Shown piece by piece: positions 39,789 to 48,101 of a DNA stretch of 64,000 nucleotides. A model generated the notes under the pieces. It was not told the DNA's origin. It saw nothing but the letters and a program-made list of their open reading frames with translations, and searched no databases. The position numbers and the translations under genes are program-made. The first letter of the stretch is position 1. Each line of letters begins with the position of its first letter. The stretch is from an uncultured Eubacteriales bacterium (GTDB lineage Bacteria; Bacillota; Clostridia; Oscillospirales; Oscillospiraceae): assembly GCA_900545585.1 (NCBI GenBank), contig UQZR01000013.1, positions 1 to 64,000 of the forward strand, read 5' to 3'.

Positions 39789-39808
39789 GAGTTTTTTGTG
39801 CAAAATGC

Positions 39809-39841
39809 AAAAAAAACAGTGCCTGCCGTTGGCAGACACTG
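39809..39841 (-). terminator. Terminator of the murC/deacylase operon
   Basis: On the minus strand CAGTGTCTGCC pairs with GGCAGGCACTG, followed by eight T. The 80 bases between it and the deacylase stop are empty. Confidence 0.88.
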
Positions 39842-39923
39842 TATCGGGCACATATTTCCGCCGTCCGCCGTACGGCCGGCAGCGGCTGTGCAGAGAAGGG
39901 ACGCTGCCCCTTCCGCCGTCTTT

Positions 39924-40463
39924 TTACAGCTCCACCACCATAGGCTCGTGTCCCGCGGCGGGCAGGAGCTTGTCCAGCACATCGGCGGTTTTCAGCCGCA
40001 GGGTGCTGGTGCAGATGCAGGGGTGGCAGGAGAAATACGGCGCATTGTACACCTCGCGGTCAATGAGCAGCTGCACGCGGCGCTCCGTGTCGTTGGCAAG
40101 GCCCAGCACGGTGGCGGAGCCGGGGGTGCAGTGCAGCAGCTCCCACAGCAGCTCCTCCGGCGCGAAGCTCAGGCGGGCGGAGTGGATCTGGGCGCTGAGG
40201 TCCTTGGTGTGGAACGGCTTGTCCGGCATCATGCACAGCAGATAGAACTGGGTTTTCTGCCGGTTGCACAGAAACAGGTTCTTGCACACGCTGACATCCA
40301 GCGCGCGCCCCACCTCGGCGCACAGCTCCATGTTGAAGGCGGCATCGTGGCTGACGCGGTCGTATTCGATGCCCAGCCGGTCCAGCAGATCGAAGGCCGC
40401 CGCCTCCTGGGGCAGCAGCTCACCGTCGGGACGGCTGTTGTGATAAACAGGGGAGAGGTTCAT
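39924..40463 (-). CDS. ProX/PrdX-type aminoacyl-tRNA deacylase
   Basis: 179 residues of the prolyl-tRNA synthetase-associated (YbaK/ProX) fold. Landmarks: YDRVSHDAAFN, CKNLFLCNRQKTQFYLLCM, RLSFAPEELLWELLHCTPGSATVLGL and YFSCHPCICTSTLRLKTAD. Such free-standing domains remove alanine or cysteine from wrongly charged tRNA-Pro. It overlaps murC by four bases (ATGA), hence it is the second gene of that operon, an unusual but known neighbourhood in Clostridia. Confidence 0.9.
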   Translation of the reverse strand: MNLSPVYHNSRPDGELLPQEAAAFDLLDRLGIEYDRVSHDAAFNMELCAEVGRALDVSVCKNLFLCNRQKTQFYLLCMMPDKPFHTKDLSAQIHSARLSFAPEELLWELLHCTPGSATVLGLANDTERRVQLLIDREVYNAPYFSCHPCICTSTLRLKTADVLDKLLPAAGHEPMVVEL

Positions 40464-41857
40464 TCCGCGTCACCCCGGTTCAGAAGCATTTCGCCGGCAC
40501 GGTAGATGTCGCCCGCGCCCACGGTAATGATCATGTCCCCGGGCTGGGCCAGTCTGGCCAGCTCCTCCGTCACCTGCTCCAGCGTGGAGCAGTACACGGC
40601 GCCGGGGATCTGGGCCGCCAGATCGCGGGAGGAGATGCCCAGCTCGTTTTTCTCGCGGGCGGCGTAGATCTCCGCCAGCACCACCTTGTCCGGCATCCGC
40701 AGCACCCGCACGAAATCGTCGAACAGCGCGGCGGTGCGGGTGTAGGTGTGGGGCTGGAACGCACAGATCAGCCGCTGGTGGGGCAGGGGCCGCGCCGCAT
40801 TCAGCAGGGCTTCCACCTCATCGGGATGGTGGGCGTAGTCGTCGTACACCTCCGCCCCGTGATAGGTACCCTTGTGCTCGAAGCGCCGTCCCGCGCCGGT
40901 AAACGCGGCAAGGCCCTCCTCCACGGCCTTGCCGTCCACCCCCAGCAGATACGCGGCGGCTGCAGCGGCCAGCGCATTGGACACGTTGTGGCTCCCGGGG
41001 ACGTGCAGCGTCACGTGGGCATAGCGCTGCCCGAGGATCATTACGTCGAACTCACCGCACCCGTCGAACATGGACACGTTATCGGCATAGCAGCTGGCGC
41101 TGTGATCTCTGACGCTGTACGTGAACAGGGGACGGTCCAGCCCCGCCACGGCGGCACGGGCACCCGCATCGTCCAGGTTGGCCACCACGCGGCCGGTGCC
41201 CTCCGGCACCAGCTCCGCGAACCGGTGGAAGGATTGCTCGATGTCCGCCAGATCCTTGAAGAAGTCCAGATGGTCGGCGTGTACGTTGAGGATCACCGCC
41301 ACGGTGGGGAAGAAGTTCAGGAAGGAGTTGCAGTATTCGCAGCTCTCCAGAATGATGGTGTCGCCCTGTCCCACCCGATAGCCGCCGTGCAGCAGGGGCA
41401 GCGTGCCGCCGATCATGACGGTGGGGTCCTTCTGTGCGGCCATGAAGATGTGCGTAGCCATGGACGTGGTGGTGGTCTTACCGTGGGTGCCGGAGATGCA
41501 CAGGGCGTTGCGGTAGCTCCGCATAATGCCGCCCCAGGCCTGGGCCCGCTCGTACACGGGGATGCCCCGGGCGATGGCGCCGGCGATCTCGGGATTGCCG
41601 TCGTGGATGGCGGCGGTGCGGATCACGGCGTCGCAGTTTTTCAGATTCTCGGCGGAGTGGCCGATGGTCACCTCCATGCCCAGGGACCGCAGGTGCCGGA
41701 CGGTGTCGCTGTCCGTCATGTCGGAGCCCTGTACCACAAGGCCCATGCCCTGCAGTACCTCGGCCAGCGCGCACATGGATACGCCGCCGATACCGGCCAG
41801 ATGGACGCGCTTGCCGGGCTGTAACAGTGTGCGGATGTCCGCAGCGGGATGCATCAT
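40460..41857 (-). CDS. murC: UDP-N-acetylmuramate--L-alanine ligase
   Basis: 465 residues from ATG 41857 after GGAGG. N-terminal nucleotide domain HLAGIGGVSMCALAEVL, ATP loop SGTHGKTTTTSM (near 115), metal-binding ILESCEYCNSFL and HADHLDFF, and C-terminal DDYAHHPDEV. Uses ATP to join L-alanine to UDP-MurNAc, the first peptide step of peptidoglycan. The usual GI-GG-x-G signature reads GIGGVSMC, so this resembles the Clostridia branch. First gene of the murC-deacylase operon. Confidence 0.95.
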   Translation of the reverse strand: MMHPAADIRTLLQPGKRVHLAGIGGVSMCALAEVLQGMGLVVQGSDMTDSDTVRHLRSLGMEVTIGHSAENLKNCDAVIRTAAIHDGNPEIAGAIARGIPVYERAQAWGGIMRSYRNALCISGTHGKTTTTSMATHIFMAAQKDPTVMIGGTLPLLHGGYRVGQGDTIILESCEYCNSFLNFFPTVAVILNVHADHLDFFKDLADIEQSFHRFAELVPEGTGRVVANLDDAGARAAVAGLDRPLFTYSVRDHSASCYADNVSMFDGCGEFDVMILGQRYAHVTLHVPGSHNVSNALAAAAAAYLLGVDGKAVEEGLAAFTGAGRRFEHKGTYHGAEVYDDYAHHPDEVEALLNAARPLPHQRLICAFQPHTYTRTAALFDDFVRVLRMPDKVVLAEIYAAREKNELGISSRDLAAQIPGAVYCSTLEQVTEELARLAQPGDMIITVGAGDIYRAGEMLLNRGDAE

Positions 41858-42017
41858 AGAAAAGACCTCCAAACGGCGCGGTGCGCCGGAAAGTGTGGTA
41901 TGAAAATTGACAATTCCAGAAATCATGCTAATATCTAATTATAGTACACAGACCCCTGAAGTGCAACTGGCTTTTTTGCCGACTTCTGGCACTGCGGGAC
42001 GAAGGGAGGCGACACAT

Positions 42018-43334
42018 ATGTTCCCAGCGCAGGTCAGCGCCATTCTGGAGCGGCTGGAGCAGGCGGGCTTCGCGGCCTATGCCGTGGGCGGCTGTGTGCG
42101 GGACACGCTGCTGGGCCGCGTGCCCCAGGACTGGGATGTTGCCACCTCCGCCCGACCGGAGCAGACCGCCGCACTGTTCGCGGGCCGCAGCATCCCCACG
42201 GGATTGCAGCACGGCACCGTCACTGTCCGGCAGGAGGGCCTTTCCGTAGAGGTCACCACCTTCCGCGCCGACGGCCCCTACTCCGACCACCGCCGCCCCG
42301 ACGCGGTGTATTTCTCCGACTCGCTGGCGGAGGACCTGTGCCGCCGCGACCTGACGGTGAACGCCATGGCCATGGACCGCCGCGGCGTCCTCACCGACCT
42401 CCACGGCGGCAGGGAGGACCTGCGCCGCGGCCTCCTGCGCTGCGTGGGGGAGCCGGACCGCCGCTTTGACGAGGACGCCCTGCGCATCATGCGGACGCTG
42501 CGCTTCGCATCGGTGCTGGGTTTCACCGTGGAGGAGCGCACCGCCGCCGCGCTGCACCGCTGCGCCCCGCTGCTGGGCAGCATCGCCGCAGAGCGGCTGC
42601 TGTCGGAGATGGACCGCCTGCTGTGCGGCCGGTACGTGCTGCCGGTGCTGCTGGCGTACCCCGACGTACTGGGCGTGTTCCTGCCGGAGCTGCTGCCCTG
42701 CGTGGGCTTTGACCAGCGGAACCGCCACCATCTCTACGATGTGTGGGGTCATACGTCCCGCGCCGTGGCCGCCGTCCCGCCGGAGCCGGTGCTGCGCTGG
42801 ACCATGCTGCTCCACGACGTGGGCAAGCCCCCCTGTTTCACCGTGGATGATCGGGGCGTGGGCCATTTCTACGGCCACCCCAAGGTATCGGCGGAGCTGG
42901 CGGAGACCGCCTGCCGCCGACTGCGGATGGACAAGCGCACCGCCCATCAGGTGGTGACGCTGGTGCAGTGGCACGATCGGGACATCCCGCGGACAGAGAA
43001 GGCCATCGCACGCGCCGTCCACCAGCTGGGGGAGGGCACGTTCCGGCAGCTGCTGGCGGTAAAGCGGGCGGACAATCTGGCCCAGCATCCCGACTACCGC
43101 TATCGTCTGGCGGACATTGACCGCGCGGAGGAGATACTGAACACCCTGCTGGAAAAGCAGGCATGCTTCTCCCTCCGCGACCTGGCGGTGAACGGTCGGG
43201 ACCTGACGGCCCTGGGCCTGCGCGGCCCCGCCATCGGGCAAACGCTGAACGCCCTGCTGGCACAGGTGATGGACGGTGCGCTGCCCAACCAGCGGGACGC
43301 CCTGCTGAACGCCGCGCGGCATACCATAGGATGA
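42018..43334 (+). CDS. cca: CCA tRNA nucleotidyltransferase / poly(A) polymerase family with HD domain
   Basis: 438 residues from ATG 42018 after AAGGGAGG. The nucleotidyltransferase motif is GGCVRDTLLGRVPQDWDVATSA (metal-binding Asp pair near 35-37), followed by RRDLTVNAMAM and the RNA-binding RRFDEDALRIMRTLRFAS. A C-terminal HD phosphohydrolase-type domain is present (LLHDVGKP near 270). It adds or repairs the 3-prime CCA of tRNAs. It is divergent from murC and ends at a strong terminator. Confidence 0.93.
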   Translation: MFPAQVSAILERLEQAGFAAYAVGGCVRDTLLGRVPQDWDVATSARPEQTAALFAGRSIPTGLQHGTVTVRQEGLSVEVTTFRADGPYSDHRRPDAVYFSDSLAEDLCRRDLTVNAMAMDRRGVLTDLHGGREDLRRGLLRCVGEPDRRFDEDALRIMRTLRFASVLGFTVEERTAAALHRCAPLLGSIAAERLLSEMDRLLCGRYVLPVLLAYPDVLGVFLPELLPCVGFDQRNRHHLYDVWGHTSRAVAAVPPEPVLRWTMLLHDVGKPPCFTVDDRGVGHFYGHPKVSAELAETACRRLRMDKRTAHQVVTLVQWHDRDIPRTEKAIARAVHQLGEGTFRQLLAVKRADNLAQHPDYRYRLADIDRAEEILNTLLEKQACFSLRDLAVNGRDLTALGLRGPAIGQTLNALLAQVMDGALPNQRDALLNAARHTIG

Positions 43335-43338
43335 GAGG

Positions 43339-43369
43339 AAAACGGAGGAGACGTGAGTCTCCTCCGTTT
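43339..43369. terminator. Bidirectional terminator cca / LysR
   Basis: AAACGGAGGAGAC pairs with GTCTCCTCCGTTT around GTGA. Confidence 0.9.
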
Positions 43370-43371
43370 CG

Positions 43372-44244
43372 TTATGCGTTTTCCTTCACCCACGCCCTGG
43401 CGAACTCCGCGAACTGCCGGGCGGCGGGGCCGGTCTCCACGCTGCCCATGGTCAGCGCGATGGTGCGGTAAGCCGGCGGGTCCAGCGGCCGCAGCTCCAC
43501 GCCCTCATTGTTGCCCCGCAGCAGCAGGGACGGCATGATGCTGACGCCCAGCCCCTGCCGCACCATGGCAATGACGGCATAGTCGTCCTTGGTGCGGAAC
43601 CGGATATCCGGCTTGGCACCCACGGCGTCCAGTGCCCGCCGCACATCGTGGTTGGAGGTCTCCAGCAGGGAGATGATGGGCTCCTTGGCGATCTCTGCCG
43701 CAGGGCACACCGGCAGACTGCACAGTCGGTGCCCCTTGGGCAGCACGGCCACCAGCTCGTCGCGGTACAGCGGCACGCACCGGCTGTCCGCCTCGGCGGG
43801 CAGGGCCACGAAGGCCAGATCCACGCTTCCGTCCGCCAGCCACCGGTCCACATCGTGGTAGTCGCCGTTGAACAGCTCGAACTCCACCTGGGGGTGCTCC
43901 TGCTGGAACCGCATCATCATGGCCGGCAGCCAGTGGGTGGCCACGCTGGTGAACGTGCCTACCCGCACCTTGCCCGCCGCCAGCGTGTGCAGCTCCTCCG
44001 CCGTCTGGTGCAGCAGCCGCTCCTCCGCCACGATGGCGCGGATGTGGGGCATGAGGCGCTCGCCCTCCGGCGTCAGCCGTGCGCCGGTGCGGGTGCGCTT
44101 CAGGAGCGGCAGACCCAGCTCCGCTTCCACCGCGGCCACAATGTGGCTGACGCCGGACTGGGTGAGGCCCAGCTCCTCCGCCGCCTTGGTCAGCGACGCC
44201 CGCTCCACGACTTTTTCGACAACAGCATACTTTTTTGTGTCCAT
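43372..44244 (-). CDS. LysR-family transcription regulator
   Basis: 290 residues. N-terminal helix-turn-helix AAEELGLTQSGVSHIVAAVEAELGLPLLKRT (residues 19-50), then a LysR substrate domain (VRVGTFTSVATHWLPAMMMRFQQEHPQVEFEL). It is divergent from putP with an inverted repeat between them, the typical arrangement for a LysR activator of a neighbour. The likely co-inducer is the transported solute or a product, but I cannot name it. Confidence 0.92.
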   Translation of the reverse strand: MDTKKYAVVEKVVERASLTKAAEELGLTQSGVSHIVAAVEAELGLPLLKRTRTGARLTPEGERLMPHIRAIVAEERLLHQTAEELHTLAAGKVRVGTFTSVATHWLPAMMMRFQQEHPQVEFELFNGDYHDVDRWLADGSVDLAFVALPAEADSRCVPLYRDELVAVLPKGHRLCSLPVCPAAEIAKEPIISLLETSNHDVRRALDAVGAKPDIRFRTKDDYAVIAMVRQGLGVSIMPSLLLRGNNEGVELRPLDPPAYRTIALTMGSVETGPAARQFAEFARAWVKENA

Positions 44245-44260
44245 TTTGTGAATTTACCCC

Positions 44261-44289
44261 TTGCATTTTTGAATGCGTGGTGCTATGAT
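44261..44289 (+). promoter_or_regulatory. Promoter of putP
   Basis: TTGCAT, 17 bases, TATGAT. It lies between the two arms of the inverted repeat described next. Confidence 0.65.
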
Positions 44290-44307
44290 ACGCCCATGCA
44301 TTCAAAA
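44267..44307. promoter_or_regulatory. Inverted repeat around the putP promoter
   Basis: TTTTGAATGC at 44267-44276 and GCATTCAAAA at 44298-44307, perfect arms 21 bases apart, spanning the -10 box. Likely LysR regulator sites. Confidence 0.7.
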
Positions 44308-44364
44308 TCTTTATGAGACACATTATAAATCTTCATGTGTCGCCTGTCAAGGAGGAATTTTCCC

Positions 44365-45900
44365 ATGGATGGAGCAAACATTCAGCACCTGCTGGCTATG
44401 ATCCTGTATATGCTGGCGGTGATCGCCATCGGCATCGTGTTCGCCCGCCGCGCCAACAAGGACGCAGAGGCGTATTTTCTGGGCGGCCGCAGTCTGGGCC
44501 CCTGGGTCACGGCTTTCAGCGCCGAAGCGTCGGACATGTCCGGCTACCTGCTGATGGGCCTGCCGGGCCTTGCCTACTGGACGGGTCTTGCCGACGCGGG
44601 CTGGACCTGCATCGGCCTTGCCCTGGGTACCTATCTGAACTTCCTCATCACCTCCCGCCGTCTGCGGCGGTACAGCATCGCGGTAGACGCCTTCACCGTG
44701 CCTGACTTCTTCTCCAAGCGCTATCACGAGGGCAGGCACAAGACCCTGATGGTGCTGTCCTCCCTGATTATCATTATCTTCTTCTCTGTCTACGCGGCCC
44801 AGTGCCTCAGCACCTGCGGCAAGCTGTTTGCCAACCTGTTCGGCCTGTCCTACCAGAGCATGATGATCGTGGCGGCGGCCTTCGTGCTGATCTACACGTT
44901 CTTGGGCGGCTTCCTGGCGGAGAGCGCCTCCGATTTCATGCAGGCCGTGGTGATGGTGACGGTGCTGGTGCTGATCCTCATCATGTCCGTGGGCGCTGCC
45001 GGCGGCCTGTCTGCGGCCATTCAGCACGCCGAGGGCATCGACGGCTTCTTCTCCCTGGTCCAGTCCGCTGCCCCCTCTGCCACAGAGGTGGACGTGTTCG
45101 GCGCCGCCAAGCCTTACGGCGTACTGTCCATCGTGTCCTGCCTGGCCTGGGGCCTGGGCTACTTCGGCATGCCCCAGGTGCTGCTGCGGTTCATGGGCAT
45201 CCGCTCTGAGAAGGAGCTGAAGCTCTCCCGCCGTGTGGCCATCGTCTGGGTGGTCATCTCCATGGCGGCCGCCGTGTTCATCGGCATCGTGGGCCGCAGC
45301 ATCGCGGGTCTGGACTACCTGTCCAACAGCGATGCCGAGAACATCTTTGTGGACGCGGCCATCATGTTCCTGCCTCCCGTGCTGGCGGGCTTTGCCTGCG
45401 CCGGCGTGCTGGCGGCGGCCATTTCCTCCTCCGACTCCTACCTGCTGATCACGGCCAGCGCCGTCAGCCAGAACCTCTATCGCGGTATTGTAAAGAAGGA
45501 TGCCACGGAGAAGCAGGTCATGTGGTGCTCCCGCATTACTCTGATGCTCATCACGCTGGTGGCCATGGCCATCGCCTGGAACTCCAACTCCACCATCTTC
45601 GGCATCACCGCCTTTGCCTGGGCGGGCTTCGGCGCGGCCTTCGGCCCCCTGATGCTGTTCTCCCTGTTCTGGAAACGTACCACCCGCGCCGGCGCCATCG
45701 CCGGTATGGTGGCCGGCGGCGCCATGGTATTCTTCTGGCGCGGCGTGCTGAAGCCGATGGGCGGTGTGTGGGGCATTTACGAGCTGCTGCCCGCCTTCCT
45801 GTTCAGCGCACTGGTCATCGTGGTGGTCTCCCTGCTGACCCGGAAGCCCAGCGCCGACATGGACAGCGAGTTTGACCGCGTTAAGGCCGGTCAGGTGTAA
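44365..45900 (+). CDS. putP: Sodium/proline symporter (SSS family)
   Basis: 511 residues from ATG 44365 after AAGGAGGA. Thirteen membrane segments. The SSS signature is visible: AYFLGGRSLGPWVTAFSAEASDMSGYLLMGLPG (residues about 30-62) with sodium-site serines, CLAWGLGYFGMPQVLLRFMGI, and GFACAGVLAAAISSSDSYLL. Proline is the common substrate of this branch, other amino acids are possible. Controlled by the divergent LysR regulator. Confidence 0.92.
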   Translation: MDGANIQHLLAMILYMLAVIAIGIVFARRANKDAEAYFLGGRSLGPWVTAFSAEASDMSGYLLMGLPGLAYWTGLADAGWTCIGLALGTYLNFLITSRRLRRYSIAVDAFTVPDFFSKRYHEGRHKTLMVLSSLIIIIFFSVYAAQCLSTCGKLFANLFGLSYQSMMIVAAAFVLIYTFLGGFLAESASDFMQAVVMVTVLVLILIMSVGAAGGLSAAIQHAEGIDGFFSLVQSAAPSATEVDVFGAAKPYGVLSIVSCLAWGLGYFGMPQVLLRFMGIRSEKELKLSRRVAIVWVVISMAAAVFIGIVGRSIAGLDYLSNSDAENIFVDAAIMFLPPVLAGFACAGVLAAAISSSDSYLLITASAVSQNLYRGIVKKDATEKQVMWCSRITLMLITLVAMAIAWNSNSTIFGITAFAWAGFGAAFGPLMLFSLFWKRTTRAGAIAGMVAGGAMVFFWRGVLKPMGGVWGIYELLPAFLFSALVIVVVSLLTRKPSADMDSEFDRVKAGQV

Positions 45901-45908
45901 AAACGCAA

Positions 45909-45948
45909 GAAAAGAAAACCCTCCGCCTGTGCGGAGGGTTTTCTTTTC
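45909..45948 (+). terminator. Intrinsic terminator of putP
   Basis: AGAAAACCCTCCGC pairs with GCGGAGGGTTTTCT, with a T run. Confidence 0.9.
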
Positions 45949-46008
45949 TGCCACGCGGAGGGCCTTTTCCTGTCTGAGCGCCGCCCTGCGCTATTTTTCC
46001 GACCCCAC

Positions 46009-46037
46009 TTGACAGAGAGGCGGCGTTGCGGTATATT
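46009..46037 (+). promoter_or_regulatory. Promoter of the MarR-TauE operon
   Basis: TTGACA, 17 bases, TATATT. Confidence 0.85.
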
Positions 46038-46040
46038 TAA

Positions 46041-46052
46041 TTCAAATTTGAA
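46041..46052. promoter_or_regulatory. MarR-type operator
   Basis: TTCAAATTTGAA, a perfect 12-base palindrome over the transcription start. A weaker copy (CAAAGTTGAA) lies shortly downstream. Autorepression by the MarR gene is expected. Confidence 0.75.
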
Positions 46053-46085
46053 CAATACAAAGTTGAAGTAAAGGAGATGGCACAT

Positions 46086-46520
46086 ATGCACGCCAATGTG
46101 GAGTTTGTCCAGAAGGTCGCCCTGGCCTACGGCGCGGTATGCAAGCCGCTGTGCCGCGAGCTGGGCCTGACACAGACAGCCTTCGACATCCTGCTGTTCC
46201 TGGCCAACAACCCGTCCTACCGGACGGCGCGGGACATTGTGGAGGTGCGGCACATCAAGGCAAATCTGGTGTCCGTCAACGTGGACAAGCTGGTGCAGGA
46301 GGGATACCTGACGCGGCAGCCGGTGGCGGGGGACCGCCGCAAGACGGCGCTGGCATGCACCCCCAGAGCGCAGGAGGTCATCCGCCGCGGACGGCAGCTG
46401 CAAACAGCGTTCTTCGACAGCCTGTTCCGCGGCATGGAGCCGCCGCTGCGGACGGCGTTCATTGACGCCATGCAGATTATTGACAGCAATCTGGATCAGA
46501 TGCTGCGGGAGGAGCGATAG
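46086..46520 (+). CDS. MarR-family transcription regulator
   Basis: 144 residues from ATG 46086, 9 bases after AAAGGAG; the ATG at 46077 touches that site and is unlikely. Winged helix: LGLTQTAFDILLFLANNPSYRTARDIVEVRHIKANLVSVNVDKLVQEGYLTRQPVAGDRRKTALACTPRA. It is one base from the TauE gene, which it should regulate, and its promoter carries a palindrome. Confidence 0.92.
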   Translation: MHANVEFVQKVALAYGAVCKPLCRELGLTQTAFDILLFLANNPSYRTARDIVEVRHIKANLVSVNVDKLVQEGYLTRQPVAGDRRKTALACTPRAQEVIRRGRQLQTAFFDSLFRGMEPPLRTAFIDAMQIIDSNLDQMLREER

Positions 46521-46521
46521 T

Positions 46522-47298
46522 ATGCAGATATGGATCACGATCTTAGTCACGTTTTTCGCCGGTATGGGCGCGGGCCTGGGCACCGGCTTTGCCGGTATGA
46601 GCGCTGCGGCGGTGATCAGCCCCATGCTCATCACATTTCTGGGTATGGACCCCTATATGGCGGTGGGCATCGCCCTGTCCTCCGACGTGCTGGCCAGCGC
46701 CGTTTCGGCCTATACGTACCATAAGAACGGCAATCTGGACGTGAAAAACGGCCTTATCATGATGGGCAGCGTGCTGGCATTCACCGTGGTGGGCAGCTAC
46801 GTTGCCAGTCTGGTGCCTTCTGCCACCATGGGGAATTTCTCCGTGTTCATGACGTTCCTGCTGGGTATCAAGTTCATCGTCCGCCCGGTGATGACCACCA
46901 AGGAGTCCATGCAGAGCGTGTCGGCGAAGAAGCGGGTGGTCCAGTCGCTGGTCTGCGGCATGCTCATCGGCTTCATCTGCGGCTTCATCGGCGCAGGCGG
47001 CGGCATGATGATGCTCCTGATCCTTACCACCGTGCTGGGCTACGAGCTGAAAACGGCGGTGGGCACCAGCGTCTTTATCATGACCTTCACGGCCCTCACC
47101 GGCGCGGTATCCCATTTCGCCATCGGGGGCACGCCGGACTGGCTGGTGTGGACACTCTGCGTCATCTTCACACTGGTGTGGGCCCGCATCGCCGCGGTGT
47201 TCGCCAATATGGCACAGCCCAAGACGCTGAACCGCGCTACCGGCATCGTACTGGTGGTGCTTGGCGCGGTCATCATGGGCGTAGGCATTCTGAAATAA
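46522..47298 (+). CDS. TauE/SafE-family membrane transporter
   Basis: 258 residues with eight or nine membrane segments. The family repeats are GAGLGTGFAGMSAAAVISPMLITFLGMDP and GFICGFIGAGGGMMMLLILTTVLGYELKTAVGTS. Members export sulfite, sulfoacetate or related organic acids, or import such compounds. Here the co-transcribed MarR regulator suggests export of a toxic or phenolic acid. GGAGGA precedes ATG 46522. Confidence 0.9.
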   Translation: MQIWITILVTFFAGMGAGLGTGFAGMSAAAVISPMLITFLGMDPYMAVGIALSSDVLASAVSAYTYHKNGNLDVKNGLIMMGSVLAFTVVGSYVASLVPSATMGNFSVFMTFLLGIKFIVRPVMTTKESMQSVSAKKRVVQSLVCGMLIGFICGFIGAGGGMMMLLILTTVLGYELKTAVGTSVFIMTFTALTGAVSHFAIGGTPDWLVWTLCVIFTLVWARIAAVFANMAQPKTLNRATGIVLVVLGAVIMGVGILK

Positions 47299-47307
47299 GC
47301 GCCCTAT

Positions 47308-47352
47308 AAAAGCAGCCCTCCGCACTGAATGTGAAGCGGAGGGCTGCTTTTA
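47308..47352. terminator. Bidirectional terminator
   Basis: AAAAGCAGCCCTCCGC pairs with GCGGAGGGCTGCTTTT, between convergent genes. Confidence 0.92.
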
Positions 47353-48015
47353 TACGTTTTTCAGCCGGAAGCTGCTGCGGTAGAATTCCAGCAGCCCCTC
47401 CCGCTGCATCCGTCCCAGCTCACGGGACAGGGCGCTGCGGTTGACGCCCAGTACCTCCGCCATCTCCTGACGGGAGTAGGGCACGCGGAAATAGTCGCTG
47501 CCCGCCGCCTCCCGCCGGTCCCGCAGGAACAGCAGGATGCGCCGCCGCAGCTGGGGCTCCGTGAGATAGGCCACCCGCTGCCGCAGGCCCCAGAATTTGC
47601 TGGCCGTCTCCGCCAGCAGATTCCGCCGCAGCGCCACGTGGCAGGCGCAGCCCCGCCCGCAGTCGGACAGAATACCCTCCAGCGGCAGGAACAGCACCGC
47701 CGCTCCCTCCGCCGACGCCACCAGCGACAGGGGACTGGCCTGCCCAGCTGCCATCAGCAGGTCGCCGAACACACCGCCCTTCTCCTGCCGCGCCGTCAGC
47801 ACCGCGCCGCCGTCCTCACCGTACTGCACCGCATCCACGCAGCCCTCCAGCACGATGCCCGCCATGGGCACCGCGTCGCCGGCATGCCACAGAAACTCGC
47901 CCCGCCCGTATCGCCGCACCGGACAGTGCAGGCAGTCCAGCAGCCGCCGGATGTCGCCGTCCTCTATGCCCTGAAACAGGCCCGTCCGCCGCAGCAGCGC
48001 CGTGTCGATATCCAT
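47350..48015 (-). CDS. Crp/Fnr-family transcription regulator
   Basis: 221 residues from ATG 48015, 6 bases after AAGGAGG; the ATG at 48021 abuts the site. N-terminal cyclic-nucleotide-binding-like domain (GRGEFLWHAGDAVPMAGIVLEGCVDAVQ) and C-terminal helix-turn-helix YSRQEMAEVLGVNRSALSRELGRMQREGLLEF. It has Cys-rich CGRGCACH in the middle, but no FNR-type N-terminal cluster motif. The divergent ECF gene has a Crp-like palindrome where an activator would bind, so it probably activates that gene. Confidence 0.92.
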   Translation of the reverse strand: MDIDTALLRRTGLFQGIEDGDIRRLLDCLHCPVRRYGRGEFLWHAGDAVPMAGIVLEGCVDAVQYGEDGGAVLTARQEKGGVFGDLLMAAGQASPLSLVASAEGAAVLFLPLEGILSDCGRGCACHVALRRNLLAETASKFWGLRQRVAYLTEPQLRRRILLFLRDRREAAGSDYFRVPYSRQEMAEVLGVNRSALSRELGRMQREGLLEFYRSSFRLKNV

Positions 48016-48030
48016 GCGCATCCTCCTTTT

Positions 48031-48044
48031 GTTGCCGTGGCAAC
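48031..48044. promoter_or_regulatory. Crp/Fnr-type activator site
   Basis: GTTGCCGTGGCAAC, a 14-base palindrome centred about 40 bases before the expected start (near 48078) of the S-component transcript. The -10 box is TATCAT (48066-48071) with no clear -35, fitting class II activation. Confidence 0.7.
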
Positions 48045-48101
48045 GTAAACTTCTTCCGGACATGCTATCATAAAGGAAAAGAAAAAGAAAGAGGTTTCCG
48101 C

